Positions 26,718 to 36,286 of a stretch of DNA of 64,000 bases are shown here, piece by piece. Both the position numbers and the translations under genes were made by a program. The DNA is from an uncultured Acetatifactor sp. Its GTDB lineage: Bacteria > Bacillota > Clostridia > Lachnospirales > Lachnospiraceae. The stretch's first letter is position 1; the number at the start of each line of letters is the position of its first letter. Below the pieces are notes generated by a model that was not told the DNA's origin, did not search any database, and saw only the letters and a program-made list of their open reading frames with translations. Location of the stretch: the NCBI RefSeq assembly GCF_910585425.1, contig NZ_CAJUCP010000001.1:1-64000 (forward strand). The letters run 5' to 3'.

Positions 26718-27165
26718 CTACCGGACCGGGGAGCACCAACAGCTTATAAAGAGACCAATGTACCCTGTTGCAGATGCATGCCACCACCAGAACGGCCTCT
26801 GACGGGAAGAAATGGGCAAAGATTTCTATGACGCCTAAATTGTGGAAAACCAGGCCAAAAAGGATCGGCTGCGGCCTCGTAAAATATATGTCCAGGTTCC
26901 CCGTGATCACAAAGTCTTCCAGATATCTCAGGTTCCGGGCAAATATCTGAGCGATTCCATAAGAAGTCAGCATGAGCCCATACAGGAAGATCAGGTCCCA
27001 GGAGTCCCATGTGCCAAACCCATCGAACTCCTTCGCTATGAACCAGGAGAACACCAATTGAATCAAATGTATCGGCCCTATGGATATACAGGCAATCAGG
27101 AAATTCAGTCGGTATTGCAGCTGCCTCTGGAGGCTCATTTTAAAGTATTTTCCAATCAATCCCAT
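26718..27165 (-). pseudogene. N-terminal half of an ABC-2 permease (COG3694 type)
   Basis: The frame MGLIGKYFKMSLQRQLQYRL, with FARNLRYLEDFVITGNLDIY, is the first half of the permease corresponding to 13466-14320. After about 150 residues it crosses the deletion junction near 26718 and continues out of frame into the ATPase (PVAEPGAEDAV). GGGGGG lies just before the ATG, one base after the previous gene. Confidence 0.8.
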
Positions 27166-27166
27166 T

Positions 27167-27737
27167 TCATCCCCCCTGTACATTCAGCTTCTTGACAGCG
27201 GTATGCCATACCACATACATCATCAGGTAAAGGAATACGGCCCATGCAATCTGCTGGAGAAAAAGCGGGACATATTCTTTCATAAGCATCGTCTTCCCCT
27301 GTGAAAGGTAGATGCTGACAGGCTTTTGGTAAATCCATACGAACGGCAGGGCATCCATTATCCTCTCCAGCCATCCAGGGACCAGCCATGTGGGCAGGAA
27401 CTGTCCGGAGAGCAGGCCGATCGCCACATCGACCAATATCAGCAGATAGAAAGCTTCTGTCAGCCAAAAACATGCCATCGCCACTATCGCCTTGACCAGG
27501 AACAGGAGAAGGAAGCCCAAAAAAGCAGATGCCAGGAAAAGCACGATGTTCCCTGCAGGCGGTATCTGCATGTGGAACAGCAGCCTTGCCATGATGAACA
27601 GCACGAGCCCTGAAGAGGCCAGGTTCGCGACAATGGTTCCGAAATCCTCAAAAAGGAGGGAATTCATATATTCCCACGGCCTTAACAGCTCCACGGAGAT
27701 TGCTCCGGTACGTATCCTGGCCGACAATGTCCCCGGT
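27167..27737 (-). pseudogene. N-terminally truncated ABC-2 permease (COG4587 type)
   Basis: The membrane protein keeps ARIRTGAISVELLRPWEYMN and five helices to its natural end (KKLNVQGG), equivalent to residues about 80 to the end of the family. The 5' part is replaced at 27738 by a 20-bp repeat that recurs at 30016. Together with the two fragments downstream it is a wrecked paralogue of the exporter operon at 12466-15113, in the same gene order. Confidence 0.8.
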
Positions 27738-27757
27738 CGCCCAAAATGGAGCAGTTC
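27738..27757. repeat. 20-bp direct repeat, left copy
   Basis: CGCCCAAAATGGAGCAGTTC occurs here and at 30016-30035, identical and in the same orientation. The copies bracket the LytTR two-component system. The left copy abuts the truncated permease exactly, so it marks a recombination or insertion junction. It may derive from an insertion-sequence end, but no transposase is present. Confidence 0.75.
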
Positions 27758-27838
27758 GCACCCTTGCAATTAGTAATAAAGCGCAAATGACGATATAATA
27801 AAAGAAACAGATTTGAAATGAAAGGAAGTCGGGATTTT

Positions 27839-28561
27839 ATGAGGATTGCAGTTTGTGATGATGACCGGGCAATCCGGGAAGAAATTTCCCGGCTGATACA
27901 AAAGCAGGTGTCGGAAGCGGATATTGCGGAGTATCAGTCGGGAGAAGAATTGATAAATGCGAAAGGAAATTTTGACATTTATTTCCTCGATATTGAAATG
28001 GGTAAAGTGTCCGGCATGGATATAGCTAGGCGTATCAGAGAACAGGAAGAAAGCGGCGGGCAAAGGAGCATTATTATTTTTGTGACAGGGTATCGGGAAT
28101 ATATGGAAGCGGCGTTTGATGTAAATGCGTTCCATTATCTGATAAAGCCCGTTGACGCAGAAAAGTTTTCAGAGGTTTTCAGCCGGGCATGGAAAGAAGT
28201 GTCTGCTTCCTGTGAACAGGCCAAAAAACATATCATAGTAAAAAGTTCTGGAACACAGCGGAAATTATTGTTGAAAGATATTTACTATATAGAGAGCGGC
28301 AATAAGAAAGTCATTTTTCATACAACGAAAGGGACACTGGAGGTTTACGGGAAAATGGAGGAATTGGAAAACGGGTTAGGGAACACTTTTTACCGCTGCC
28401 ATAGGTGCTATCTTGTAAACATGGAGAAAATCTCTGCTTACAGTGCGGATAATATACAGGTCACAAACGGAGATAACCTGCTCCTTGCAAGGAAGAAATA
28501 TTCTGATTTCATCAAAACTTATATGCGGTATGTAAAAAACGGAGGGATTGTTAATGTATGA
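27839..28561 (+). CDS. LytTR-type response regulator
   Basis: The 240-residue protein has a receiver domain (MRIAVCDDD, phospho-acceptor Asp in YFLDIEMG, Thr in FVTGYREY, Lys in LIKPV) and a C-terminal LytTR DNA-binding domain (KSSGTQRKLLLKDIYYIESG, FYRCHRCYLVNM). This is the AgrA/ComE class, which answers to peptide-sensing kinases. The ATG at 27839 has AAAGGAAG about 10 bases upstream. A perfect TATAAT at 27794 could be its -10 box. It overlaps the kinase gene by 8 bp. Codon use is A+T-rich compared with flanking core genes. Confidence 0.9.
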   Translation: MRIAVCDDDRAIREEISRLIQKQVSEADIAEYQSGEELINAKGNFDIYFLDIEMGKVSGMDIARRIREQEESGGQRSIIIFVTGYREYMEAAFDVNAFHYLIKPVDAEKFSEVFSRAWKEVSASCEQAKKHIIVKSSGTQRKLLLKDIYYIESGNKKVIFHTTKGTLEVYGKMEELENGLGNTFYRCHRCYLVNMEKISAYSADNIQVTNGDNLLLARKKYSDFIKTYMRYVKNGGIVNV

Positions 28562-29996
28562 TAGGTTGCTTCCAGTGTCTATATATTTAGTTGACAGTAT
28601 ATTAAGCGGGATTTATTCGCAGGGCTTCTTAAAAGAAAAGTACGGGAAAAAGGCTGTTTTGGCAGTATGGGGAGCAGCTTTTTTTCTCATTCAGATTGCA
28701 GTATATGAAATACTGGACAATAGCTTCCCAATCAGTGAAGTTGTGGGGATAATCGTGAATGTCTGTGTCCTGCTGTCCATGCAGTTTTTTCTCTTTGAGA
28801 AAGATATGCAAAAACAGGTTTTTGTTGCCTTTAGCTTCATAGCAGGAAAAGAAATTGTGAAATATATTGTCAGCGTACTTAGTGTTGTAGTTACTGGATT
28901 GTGGAATGATTTTTTTGACTCTCTGATTTCAAAAGGAATGTTAAATACGGCAGACAGCCTTTACGTTTGGACAAATAGTTCTGTCGTAGCTTTAGCGGTC
29001 ATATGTACACTTCTTTATACTCTGCTGCTATATGTATATTTGTTTTTGATGGACAAAAAATTCGTAAGAAAAGATTACCTGTTGCAGATACATGAAAATA
29101 TTTTTCTGGTTTTGCCCTGCCTTGCTGCCTTGTGTATTTCTGTAACGATTAAAATGATGATCGTTTCGGTCGGCATCGGAATGACTGTGATTGTTTATGA
29201 CACTGTTCCGGCAACAAGATTCTGGATACCTGTCATCTGCGTCATGCTGCTATCTACTATTATCGCAAGCGTTACATTATTTCAGAAATTGGTACAGTAC
29301 AATGAGGAAACCGGGAAACGTGCCATACTGGAAAATCAAGTACAGCAAATGCAGAAAGAGATTGTAGAAATACAGGACATATATACTGATATGAGAGGGC
29401 TTCGGCATGATATGAGAAGCCATATAGCCAATATTTCCTTACTTGTCAAAAATGTGGCGGGTTCTGTGAATGAGGAATTGGAAAGCTATATCGGAAAAAT
29501 GGAGGAAACCGTCAGCAAATTAGATTTTACTTATCAGACAGGAAATCCGATCACGGATATTATTATCCACCAAAAAGGACAGGAAGCAGAGAAAAAACAG
29601 ATACAGTTTAAGGTTGATTTTGCCTATCCCCCGAATCTTTTGATAGATATCTATGATATTGCGGTTATTTTGAATAATGCACTTGAAAACGCCATAGAAG
29701 CCTGCCGTAAAACAGAGGGCAATAAACAGATAAAGCTACATTCTTATGTGAAAGGCAGCCTGTTCTTTATAGAGGTCGAAAATGATTTTTCAGAGGATAT
29801 TATCATAGAGGAAGAAAGCGGTCTGCCTGTCAGCAGCAAGGAAAGTGGAAAGCTGCACGGGATTGGAATATCCAATATCCAAAGGTGTGCAAAGAAATAT
29901 AAAGGCGATATTGATATCGAAATTTCTGATACAGACGGCAGGAAAAAATTCAGTCTTACAGTAATGATGAATGGAAAACCCGCGGCAACAATCTGA
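28554..29996 (+). CDS. AgrC-like GHKL sensor histidine kinase
   Basis: The 480-residue protein has about six or seven N-terminal membrane helices (to residue 230), a coiled linker, the phospho-histidine box GLRHDMRSHIANIS, the N box ILNNALENAIEAC and the G box GIGISNIQRC. GHKL kinases of this layout sense small peptides in Firmicutes. No AgrB peptidase or AgrD peptide gene is nearby. The ATG at 28554 has GGAGGG 7 bases upstream, inside the end of the regulator gene. Confidence 0.9.
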   Translation: MYDRLLPVSIYLVDSILSGIYSQGFLKEKYGKKAVLAVWGAAFFLIQIAVYEILDNSFPISEVVGIIVNVCVLLSMQFFLFEKDMQKQVFVAFSFIAGKEIVKYIVSVLSVVVTGLWNDFFDSLISKGMLNTADSLYVWTNSSVVALAVICTLLYTLLLYVYLFLMDKKFVRKDYLLQIHENIFLVLPCLAALCISVTIKMMIVSVGIGMTVIVYDTVPATRFWIPVICVMLLSTIIASVTLFQKLVQYNEETGKRAILENQVQQMQKEIVEIQDIYTDMRGLRHDMRSHIANISLLVKNVAGSVNEELESYIGKMEETVSKLDFTYQTGNPITDIIIHQKGQEAEKKQIQFKVDFAYPPNLLIDIYDIAVILNNALENAIEACRKTEGNKQIKLHSYVKGSLFFIEVENDFSEDIIIEEESGLPVSSKESGKLHGIGISNIQRCAKKYKGDIDIEISDTDGRKKFSLTVMMNGKPAATI

Positions 29997-30015
29997 TACT
30001 ACACTGGAAATTTCG

Positions 30016-30035
30016 CGCCCAAAATGGAGCAGTTC
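30016..30035. repeat. 20-bp direct repeat, right copy
   Basis: This is identical to 27738-27757. It follows the kinase stop by 20 bp and precedes the DUF6033 gene. Confidence 0.75.
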
Positions 30036-30122
30036 ACGCCAAACCTATGGAAAAATTGTTTTGATTGGCGATAAACCATATAGAAACTATTTTTAATGAC
30101 AGAGAAAGGAAAGGTGCTTTAT

Positions 30123-31388
30123 ATGGCAATGGAGATTACAAACAATTATAGAAACTATGCGGCAAATTACGCCGATACTGCGAAAAAGGCAGACAGCCAG
30201 GCAGCAGCGGCAAAGACAAGCGGCAAGGATAAAGTACAGGAATATTACGAAAAATTATGCAAAAAATTTCCTCAGATAAATTTTAATACTAAGGGTGTAT
30301 TGTCGAGCAACAGCAGTAAAGTTACTGTAAATCTTTCATATGACTGTTTAAAGAAAATGGCAAATGATTCGGAATTTGCAAAAGAAATAGAATGGAACTT
30401 ATCGGGAGAAATGGCGGCTAATTCAATGGTTTACGGGTGGGCCCAAAGAGATGGCGTCGTACTTGGAGGAAGAACCGTTACATATGATGCCAATGGCAAC
30501 AGACAATCATCTTGTGGCGGCATGAGAACGGCAAATGCAGGAGATAGCAATACTAATAAAATGCAGAAGAAGTATAAGACAGAGGAAGAACGCTGGTTAA
30601 AAGCCAGAAAGAAACGTGAGGAAAAAGAAAAAACAGCTAAAAAGCAGACAGAGAAAAAGGCAGAAGAAAAGAGAATGGCTGGAAGGCGGGCAGAGAAAAA
30701 AGAAGCCGAAGAAGCAAGGACAGAAACAGGCGAATATACCGTAAGCGCTACGGGTACGGATATAAAGAGAAACACGAAAAACGGGAACGGTACGGAAAAT
30801 ATCGCACTGGAAAAAACAGACGGAACAGAGGAATTATCGGAAGCGGAAGAAATGGAGATTTTTAAGAAAGAGTTTTATGAAGCCCTTTCCAAAATAACCA
30901 ATCATAGAACAGTAAGCAATGCGGCTGTCAACATTTCAGAAGCAGCATTTGAAGCTATGAAAGATGACCCTCAATACAGAGAAAAAATTCTTTCATTGAT
31001 TCAAAGAGATTGGGGCGATTCTTATGCACCACGGAATTGCTCAGTTTTGATAACGGTTGGTGCGTCTTTGAATGAGTATAGAGGGGATTCATGGCCTGTG
31101 GGCTATGATTCTGAATTTGATGTACGTTCACAAAATAGTTTTTATAAAAGAACGAGTGACAAGAAAGCTAATCAGAAAGAGCTCCTGGAAGAATACCTTG
31201 AAAAACGGGCGCAGGTAAAAAAACAGCAGCAGGAAATGTTGAATGCGAAGATTGCGAAGCAGGGACAGGAGAGAAGCCGTCTATTACAGTCATGGAACAA
31301 TGAACGGCTGTTATCGAAAGCGTCTATTGCTTATGAAGCGAATGTTTTGACGGAAGCTGTTACAGATATGGCTTCCCTGCCTGGCTGA
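30123..31388 (+). CDS. DUF6033 family protein
   Basis: The 421-residue soluble protein starts MAMEITNNYRNYAANYAD. It has two similar modules: residues about 37-110 (YYEKLCKKFPQINFNTKG) and 250-340 (VSNAAVNISEAAFEAMKDD), separated by a long Lys/Glu-rich coiled stretch. This matches the DUF6033 group common in Lachnospiraceae, whose function is unknown. GGAAAGG lies before the ATG at 30123. It may belong functionally to the preceding two-component system, but the 20-bp repeat lies between them. Confidence 0.65.
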   Translation: MAMEITNNYRNYAANYADTAKKADSQAAAAKTSGKDKVQEYYEKLCKKFPQINFNTKGVLSSNSSKVTVNLSYDCLKKMANDSEFAKEIEWNLSGEMAANSMVYGWAQRDGVVLGGRTVTYDANGNRQSSCGGMRTANAGDSNTNKMQKKYKTEEERWLKARKKREEKEKTAKKQTEKKAEEKRMAGRRAEKKEAEEARTETGEYTVSATGTDIKRNTKNGNGTENIALEKTDGTEELSEAEEMEIFKKEFYEALSKITNHRTVSNAAVNISEAAFEAMKDDPQYREKILSLIQRDWGDSYAPRNCSVLITVGASLNEYRGDSWPVGYDSEFDVRSQNSFYKRTSDKKANQKELLEEYLEKRAQVKKQQQEMLNAKIAKQGQERSRLLQSWNNERLLSKASIAYEANVLTEAVTDMASLPG

Positions 31389-31841
31389 TAAAGGGCATTT
31401 TTGCCCGGACTTATCATAAGGGGGCATGGGCGGTTCTGAATGGCAGAAGAACCACAGTGCTCCCCCTGTCTCAACCCCATAGCTGATTTCATAATGTATA
31501 TTCTCTTCCATAGCTGCTGCTTTCAGCGAATTGCAAAAAACTTTCAGCGCCTGAAACCCTGCCAATGGAATCTAATTTGGACGACCAGTCTAAAATCCAA
31601 ACTCATAGCAGAAACAAAAGCCAAACGTCATAGTATTTTAATTTCTTTCATACAATCTCGCTATCTGCGGCTTTGAGTATATCATTTTTCATCCCCCTTT
31701 GCCTTTAAGGAGCAGCGCTTCATCTGTCTTATATAAAACAAATACTTTCAAAAGAAACATCATAACCTACATTATGATTCCTGTCCGTATACTGCATACT
31801 TCCCTTTCCTGACAATGGACACCACGGCATGATAAAACCCT
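31389..31841. other. Intergenic, no intact gene
   Basis: The minus strand has an 84-residue frame (31311-31565) overlapping the end of the previous gene; it shows no family and no ribosome site. The rest is A+T-rich and non-coding as far as I can see. Confidence 0.35.
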
Positions 31842-32070
31842 TTATCCAAGTGCGTCATAAACTATTTTTCGGAGATATTCTTTTTTAGAAAAATCGGTGC
31901 CGTCAGAAAAAAATGCATTGTATGCAACGAGCGCTGTCCTTACATACATGCTGTTTTCCTCAAAGAGCTATCTGTCTAAGGGAAAACCCATTTCGTCTGC
32001 AAATTGACAGCAAAAAGTAATCGTGGTTCTGGTATTTCCTTCTGGTAATGGCACGATGGGAATATAAAAG
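31842..32070 (-). pseudogene. Fic-domain remnant
   Basis: The frame keeps PLPEGNTRTTITFCCQFADE, a degraded form of the Fic motif HxFxEGNxR, then an in-frame TAG and ENSMYVRTALVAYNAF before TAA. The catalytic His is lost (Leu). Fic enzymes transfer AMP or other groups to proteins; this one is dead. Confidence 0.65.
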
Positions 32071-32473
32071 CTATTCACAAATTTCCCAATAGCCGTATCT
32101 CTTACCACCTTTACGTTCTATTTTCCTTTTGACCTTCAACGCATCCAGACCTCTTTGAATGGTACGTCTGTTAACAGACAACCGTTCAGCCATTTCAGTG
32201 GTAGTGATGGATGCTTTTTCTTTAAGCAACGCTAATATTTTTACTTCTATTGAGATGTCTTTTGTAACATGCTTTGTGACATTCTAGGCTTTGGAATTTA
32301 ATATTTCTGTACTTTGAAGCGCAGAAAATTTCACTATTATTTCTTCACCATGAACAATATACTCCGGGGCTTTCGCTCCGAGATTTTTGCAGGCATCACG
32401 AATTTTCTGAATCCCACGTCCCCAGACTTCAATATATCCTGCACGATAAAACACTCGTGCAATATCCAGTGAT
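32071..32473 (-). pseudogene. Remnant of an AlbA_2/HATPase-type regulator
   Basis: The frame contains IARVFYRAGYIEVWGRGIQK, the conserved sequence of the C-terminal ATPase-like part of COG2865 proteins, then TAG, then a winged helix (LLKEKASITTTEMAERLSV, RRTIQRGLDAL). The N-terminal half is absent. A C-to-T change of a Gln codon would explain the TAG (KA-stop-NVTKH). Confidence 0.65.
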
Positions 32474-32569
32474 TTATCTCAAAAAATCTTCCACTAACAC
32501 TTGATTGATATCATTTTTTATCAAGTTTCGAGCATGTCTAAAATTCTGAAAAGCATCCACTCCGACAAG

Positions 32570-33553
32570 CTATTTATCTTCTAAGTCTTTCTCATTCATT
32601 TTTGCCTTTTCTTCTCTTGTCAGCCTCGAATACTCTTCATGAACAATCTTAGACACCATTTTCTTTTTTGCAATGAGATCCAAAAGTTGAAACTCAATAT
32701 ACCTATTCACTCTATAATACAGTGGATCTCCTATTTTTTTGCGTATTGTTTCTGGTGAAGGCTCGTTAGATGTACATATAAAAATCACATTACTCAAATC
32801 AATATCGTAATTTTTATTCATGTAATGTCCCTCATCGAACATTTGATAAAATGCGCTCCATATACCTGGATTTGCTTTATCGAACTCATCCAATAAAACC
32901 ACATTACTTTTTCGCTCCAATAAATCCTTTGCAAAACTTCCTCTGTTATAATCAGCACCATATAAATAATCAAAAAACCCTTGTGTCTGATACATAGATA
33001 ATTGTTGTCTAAACAATTCTCCACCAAGAAGCATACTCAAATATTTAGCTGTCTCTGTCTTCCCAACACCCGAAGGCCCATAGAACATAAAAATAACTGG
33101 TGCATTCTTATTCTCCTTACGATATAACTCGTACAACGAAGCCAATAATTGCTTTTTTACTTTAGGTTGCCCTATTATCTCCTCATCAAAATGAAGATTA
33201 ATGTTCTCTAACTGTTTCTTTCCTATCAATCTATATTTGTATTGCTTTATCTCTACATCCTCTTTGCTATAGGACCGAATAATTTCATCCTTAATACATT
33301 CCGGTGGATTCTGCAAATATACACTCTCCAAAGTGTCATTCACTCGATCCAAAATAGTACAGAAGTTCTGAATACCTCCCTCCGTGATGCTCGAGTATGA
33401 CATCGAATATCCTACTACATAATCAAAATCTACTTTTCTAAATACATTTTCTGAATCGTAGACCTTAACCAAAGTTTCCAAAGGGTAATATCTTTCCGGA
33501 ATAATTTTCAAATACTCATTACGAGGTCCATAATATAATACAAATTTTGCCAT
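32570..33553 (-). CDS. Clp-type AAA+ ATPase
   Basis: The 327-residue protein has a unique N-terminal region (1-115) and a ClpA/B D2-like AAA+ domain: Walker A YGPSGVGKTETAKYL, Walker B VVLLDEFDKANP, sensor 1 VIFICTSNEPSP and an arginine region near YYRVNRYIEF. Such domains unfold or remodel proteins. The ATG directly follows the stop of the 87-residue gene (TAGATG), so the two are coupled. The coding frame goes on past the TAG at 32570-32572 for 31 sensible codons (LVGVDAFQNFRHARNLIK...) to TAA at 32474, so the stop is likely a nonsense mutation near the end. It sits downstream of an IetAS-like pair. Confidence 0.75.
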   Translation of the reverse strand: MAKFVLYYGPRNEYLKIIPERYYPLETLVKVYDSENVFRKVDFDYVVGYSMSYSSITEGGIQNFCTILDRVNDTLESVYLQNPPECIKDEIIRSYSKEDVEIKQYKYRLIGKKQLENINLHFDEEIIGQPKVKKQLLASLYELYRKENKNAPVIFMFYGPSGVGKTETAKYLSMLLGGELFRQQLSMYQTQGFFDYLYGADYNRGSFAKDLLERKSNVVLLDEFDKANPGIWSAFYQMFDEGHYMNKNYDIDLSNVIFICTSNEPSPETIRKKIGDPLYYRVNRYIEFQLLDLIAKKKMVSKIVHEEYSRLTREEKAKMNEKDLEDK

Positions 33554-33817
33554 CTATTCAACTCCTGCCAATATAACATCGTAAATAGGCAATACATTGT
33601 CCTCATTGTTCTCTGCCACAACCTGCTCGAAATCAGTTATAATCTTCCCCTCATCAGAAAATATTTTTGAAAAATCAAACTGATCTTCTTTTCCTTTTCC
33701 CACTTCAACACCATAAAAGTTCAAATTCATCTGTAATAAATCAGAAATCCCATAGTTGTTCTTAAATGCTTCATTGTTAAAACGGAATATTACCTTTTCT
33801 GTTTCCTTTATTGCCAA
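33554..33817 (-). CDS. 87-residue protein of the AAA/protease cluster
   Basis: This is a small acidic protein (MAIKETEKVIFRFNNEAF, then FYGVEVGKGKEDQFDFSKIF) of unknown family. It starts with TTG, with GAGG about 10 bases upstream, and is fused by coupling to the AAA+ gene. It may be an adaptor or substrate for that ATPase. About 200 bp separate it from the protease gene; a TATAAT and a near-palindrome AGACTGATTAGTCT in that gap (minus strand) may give the pair its own control. Confidence 0.5.
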   Translation of the reverse strand: MAIKETEKVIFRFNNEAFKNNYGISDLLQMNLNFYGVEVGKGKEDQFDFSKIFSDEGKIITDFEQVVAENNEDNVLPIYDVILAGVE

Positions 33818-34015
33818 CAGTTCTTATCCTCTATGATGAATAGAACAAGATTATATTTCAGACTAATCAGTCTTCCCATGCAATCGTTACCGTCATAAAA
33901 AGAACACGTAGATTCATACTCTCAAGAAGAAAATACTTTTAAAATACCTTCTCTCATCAAATAAAAGGTGATTTGCCATATAACTACCTTCCATTTCCAT
34001 ATACGCTTTTCTCCA

Positions 34016-36286
34016 TTATTGCTCGAATACTATATCTTCTTCTGCCTTCGCATATACATCCAACTGATTCTCAATATCCAATTGATTAACCAGCCAGCCA
34101 CGCGCCATACACATCTTGATAAAATCATTAATACGATTTACACCATTCATTTCCTTCAATGTTACAACTACTCCAAATTGAAGTGGTTCTTTTCTTCTCT
34201 GCAAGCGTTCTTTCGTATTTATCTTAAGTCCCCAAAGACCAGAATCATATGCTTTCCTTGGTATTCTTCTTTCTTTAATCTCTTCACTAATATGCTTGAT
34301 ATTATCCCATTTCCGATACATTTTTCTTGCATCTTCTTCATAAAGAGTAATAAATTTATCTTCAGATTGCTGGTTATTATCTATTGGTTTTATTTTAACT
34401 TTTCTGTTTTCGACAACAACTCTGCCAAAGTGTATATCCATTTCAGTGCTTGTATAATCGACACCTTGATTACGATCACACTGTGGAAAATATACTAATG
34501 TTGCTCTTGCATAAAATGGATGTGCATTATCCACAATTGGTACTGGCAGGTTATATGTATATGTCTCATATTCCTCTGATGCACCAGTTAAAATAAAACG
34601 TATCTCATCATTCGATGATTTCATAATGTCACCAATATGTTTTGGAACAACGCCATAACCGATACTATGTGAAACATCATCTTTCCTATTCCACCCCGCA
34701 GCAGCATCAATCAATAATGCTTTCGCAACTTCTCTACTCAGTCCCATAATGTGAATTAAATATGCCAGTTTTCTTGAAATCCACGGCGCTGCAAATGATG
34801 TTCCGCTTACATATGCTGCCCCCATATCATCACGACATACAACCATTTTATCCTTATAGTTGGAACCATCTCCGCCATAATAACTGATATCAGGCTTATG
34901 AAAAAAAGATAATACAGGACCAACTCTAGTATAAGATGCTGATTTTCCTCTAAAGTCTACAGCATTAACTACTAGAGAATTCAGTGAATCTGCTGGCGAT
35001 CCAATTTTCATATCCTTTTTTGTTTCACCATCCGGAATATTTGTCCCTGCAACAACAAAAATAACATCATACTCACTTTGTATACGGTCAAGTTCTGCTG
35101 CCTCTGGAGAAATAAAATTAGGCTTGATTTCGAGTTTGGAACCCAATGATAAATTCCATACTTTAATATCCCTATTTGAGGCAACAATGTTTCGTATCAT
35201 TTTTAACACGGTAAATGAACTGAAACCTCTATGTGTTGCGACACCAAAATGACGTACTCGGAATCTACCACACCCATCATCAAGTGCCGGATTACCTTGT
35301 GGACCATCTACAATGATATAACTTACTTCTGTCCCATGCTCATAATCTTTTGCAGTCAACGGAATATTCGGATCAAGTAAATTTCTATATTCCACCCACT
35401 CATGAAAATACACCTTTTCATTAAATTGTGTATCAATAACTCCTATTACAGGTTCGTTGGTCGGATGGGGTATCAAGCTTTCTTCATTACCAATCTCCAC
35501 CTTATCCTCCAATACCTCGTCTCTCGTAAGCTGAGAAAAATCAGTAACACTCATCGCAATCAGATACGAAGCATGATTATATAGCAGTTTCGCTTCATCC
35601 GGATTAAGTCTTAATGTAGTGCCATCAATAATACGTTCATCAACGATATGAATCCCAAACTTTGACAACAATTTCTTCGTTTCAATCCCAGTCTGATAAA
35701 TTGTTATAATAGACTCCTCTGTTATCTCTTCTGCAGCTCGATCAATATCAAAACTTTCAACGTAAAATCCATCCACCACAGCGTTTAAAAAATTGGATTT
35801 AGAAAATTCACTAAATCTATCCGCCGGTGTCTCTGCTATCTTTTCTGTTTCCTCGCTAGTAATAATACCATTAAAATATTTTTCAATAACAGATATTGTT
35901 TCACCCAAAACTTCGATTGCTTTTTCAATCGCTTTAAGCGAAACATAATGGGTAAATACATGTTTTTGTATCTCTTTACCATCCTCGTCTGGTTCCCAGA
36001 TAAACTTAGCTCCTCTAATAGATTCCGCAGGAGATTTACTATTCTCAGACAACAAAATCTTCAATCTATTACTCTTTGCAACAATTTGCGTATAGTGTAC
36101 GCTAACCAATGCTCCACTAATATCTGTACTTGTTTTCCAGTATTGCAAAATTCTTTTCAATTGCTCAGATAATTCAATAAGATGTAACGAAGACACACTT
36201 TTTCCCTTCGGAAGTTTCGGCGATCCCGGTTTGGAGCTATTAGGTCTTTGTTCAAATCTTCCTTTTAATTGTAAAATGTTATTCAT
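34016..36286 (-). CDS. Subtilisin-like serine protease, IetS type
   Basis: The 756-residue cytoplasmic protein has no signal peptide. Residues 1-275 are a helical regulatory region, and about 278-560 hold an S8 protease domain with Asp285 (GVIDTQF), His317 (EHGTEVS), Asn416 (AGTN) and Ser497 (VSGTSFAAP). A 200-residue C-terminal domain follows. Its start overlaps the AAA ATPase gene by 8 bp. An AAA ATPase plus a cytoplasmic subtilase is the IetAS pair, reported as a plasmid-stability toxin-antitoxin and as an antiphage system. Placing it there is from gene order and domains; the trigger is unknown. The DNA is strikingly A+T-rich. Confidence 0.82.
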   Translation of the reverse strand: MNNILQLKGRFEQRPNSSKPGSPKLPKGKSVSSLHLIELSEQLKRILQYWKTSTDISGALVSVHYTQIVAKSNRLKILLSENSKSPAESIRGAKFIWEPDEDGKEIQKHVFTHYVSLKAIEKAIEVLGETISVIEKYFNGIITSEETEKIAETPADRFSEFSKSNFLNAVVDGFYVESFDIDRAAEEITEESIITIYQTGIETKKLLSKFGIHIVDERIIDGTTLRLNPDEAKLLYNHASYLIAMSVTDFSQLTRDEVLEDKVEIGNEESLIPHPTNEPVIGVIDTQFNEKVYFHEWVEYRNLLDPNIPLTAKDYEHGTEVSYIIVDGPQGNPALDDGCGRFRVRHFGVATHRGFSSFTVLKMIRNIVASNRDIKVWNLSLGSKLEIKPNFISPEAAELDRIQSEYDVIFVVAGTNIPDGETKKDMKIGSPADSLNSLVVNAVDFRGKSASYTRVGPVLSFFHKPDISYYGGDGSNYKDKMVVCRDDMGAAYVSGTSFAAPWISRKLAYLIHIMGLSREVAKALLIDAAAGWNRKDDVSHSIGYGVVPKHIGDIMKSSNDEIRFILTGASEEYETYTYNLPVPIVDNAHPFYARATLVYFPQCDRNQGVDYTSTEMDIHFGRVVVENRKVKIKPIDNNQQSEDKFITLYEEDARKMYRKWDNIKHISEEIKERRIPRKAYDSGLWGLKINTKERLQRRKEPLQFGVVVTLKEMNGVNRINDFIKMCMARGWLVNQLDIENQLDVYAKAEEDIVFEQ

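Noticed and set aside
291..32572. Idea that TAG is reassigned, since several decayed genes have in-frame TAG
   Set aside because: TAG ends intact genes here (for example the ABC gene ending at 15621), and TGA and frameshifts also occur in the decayed genes.
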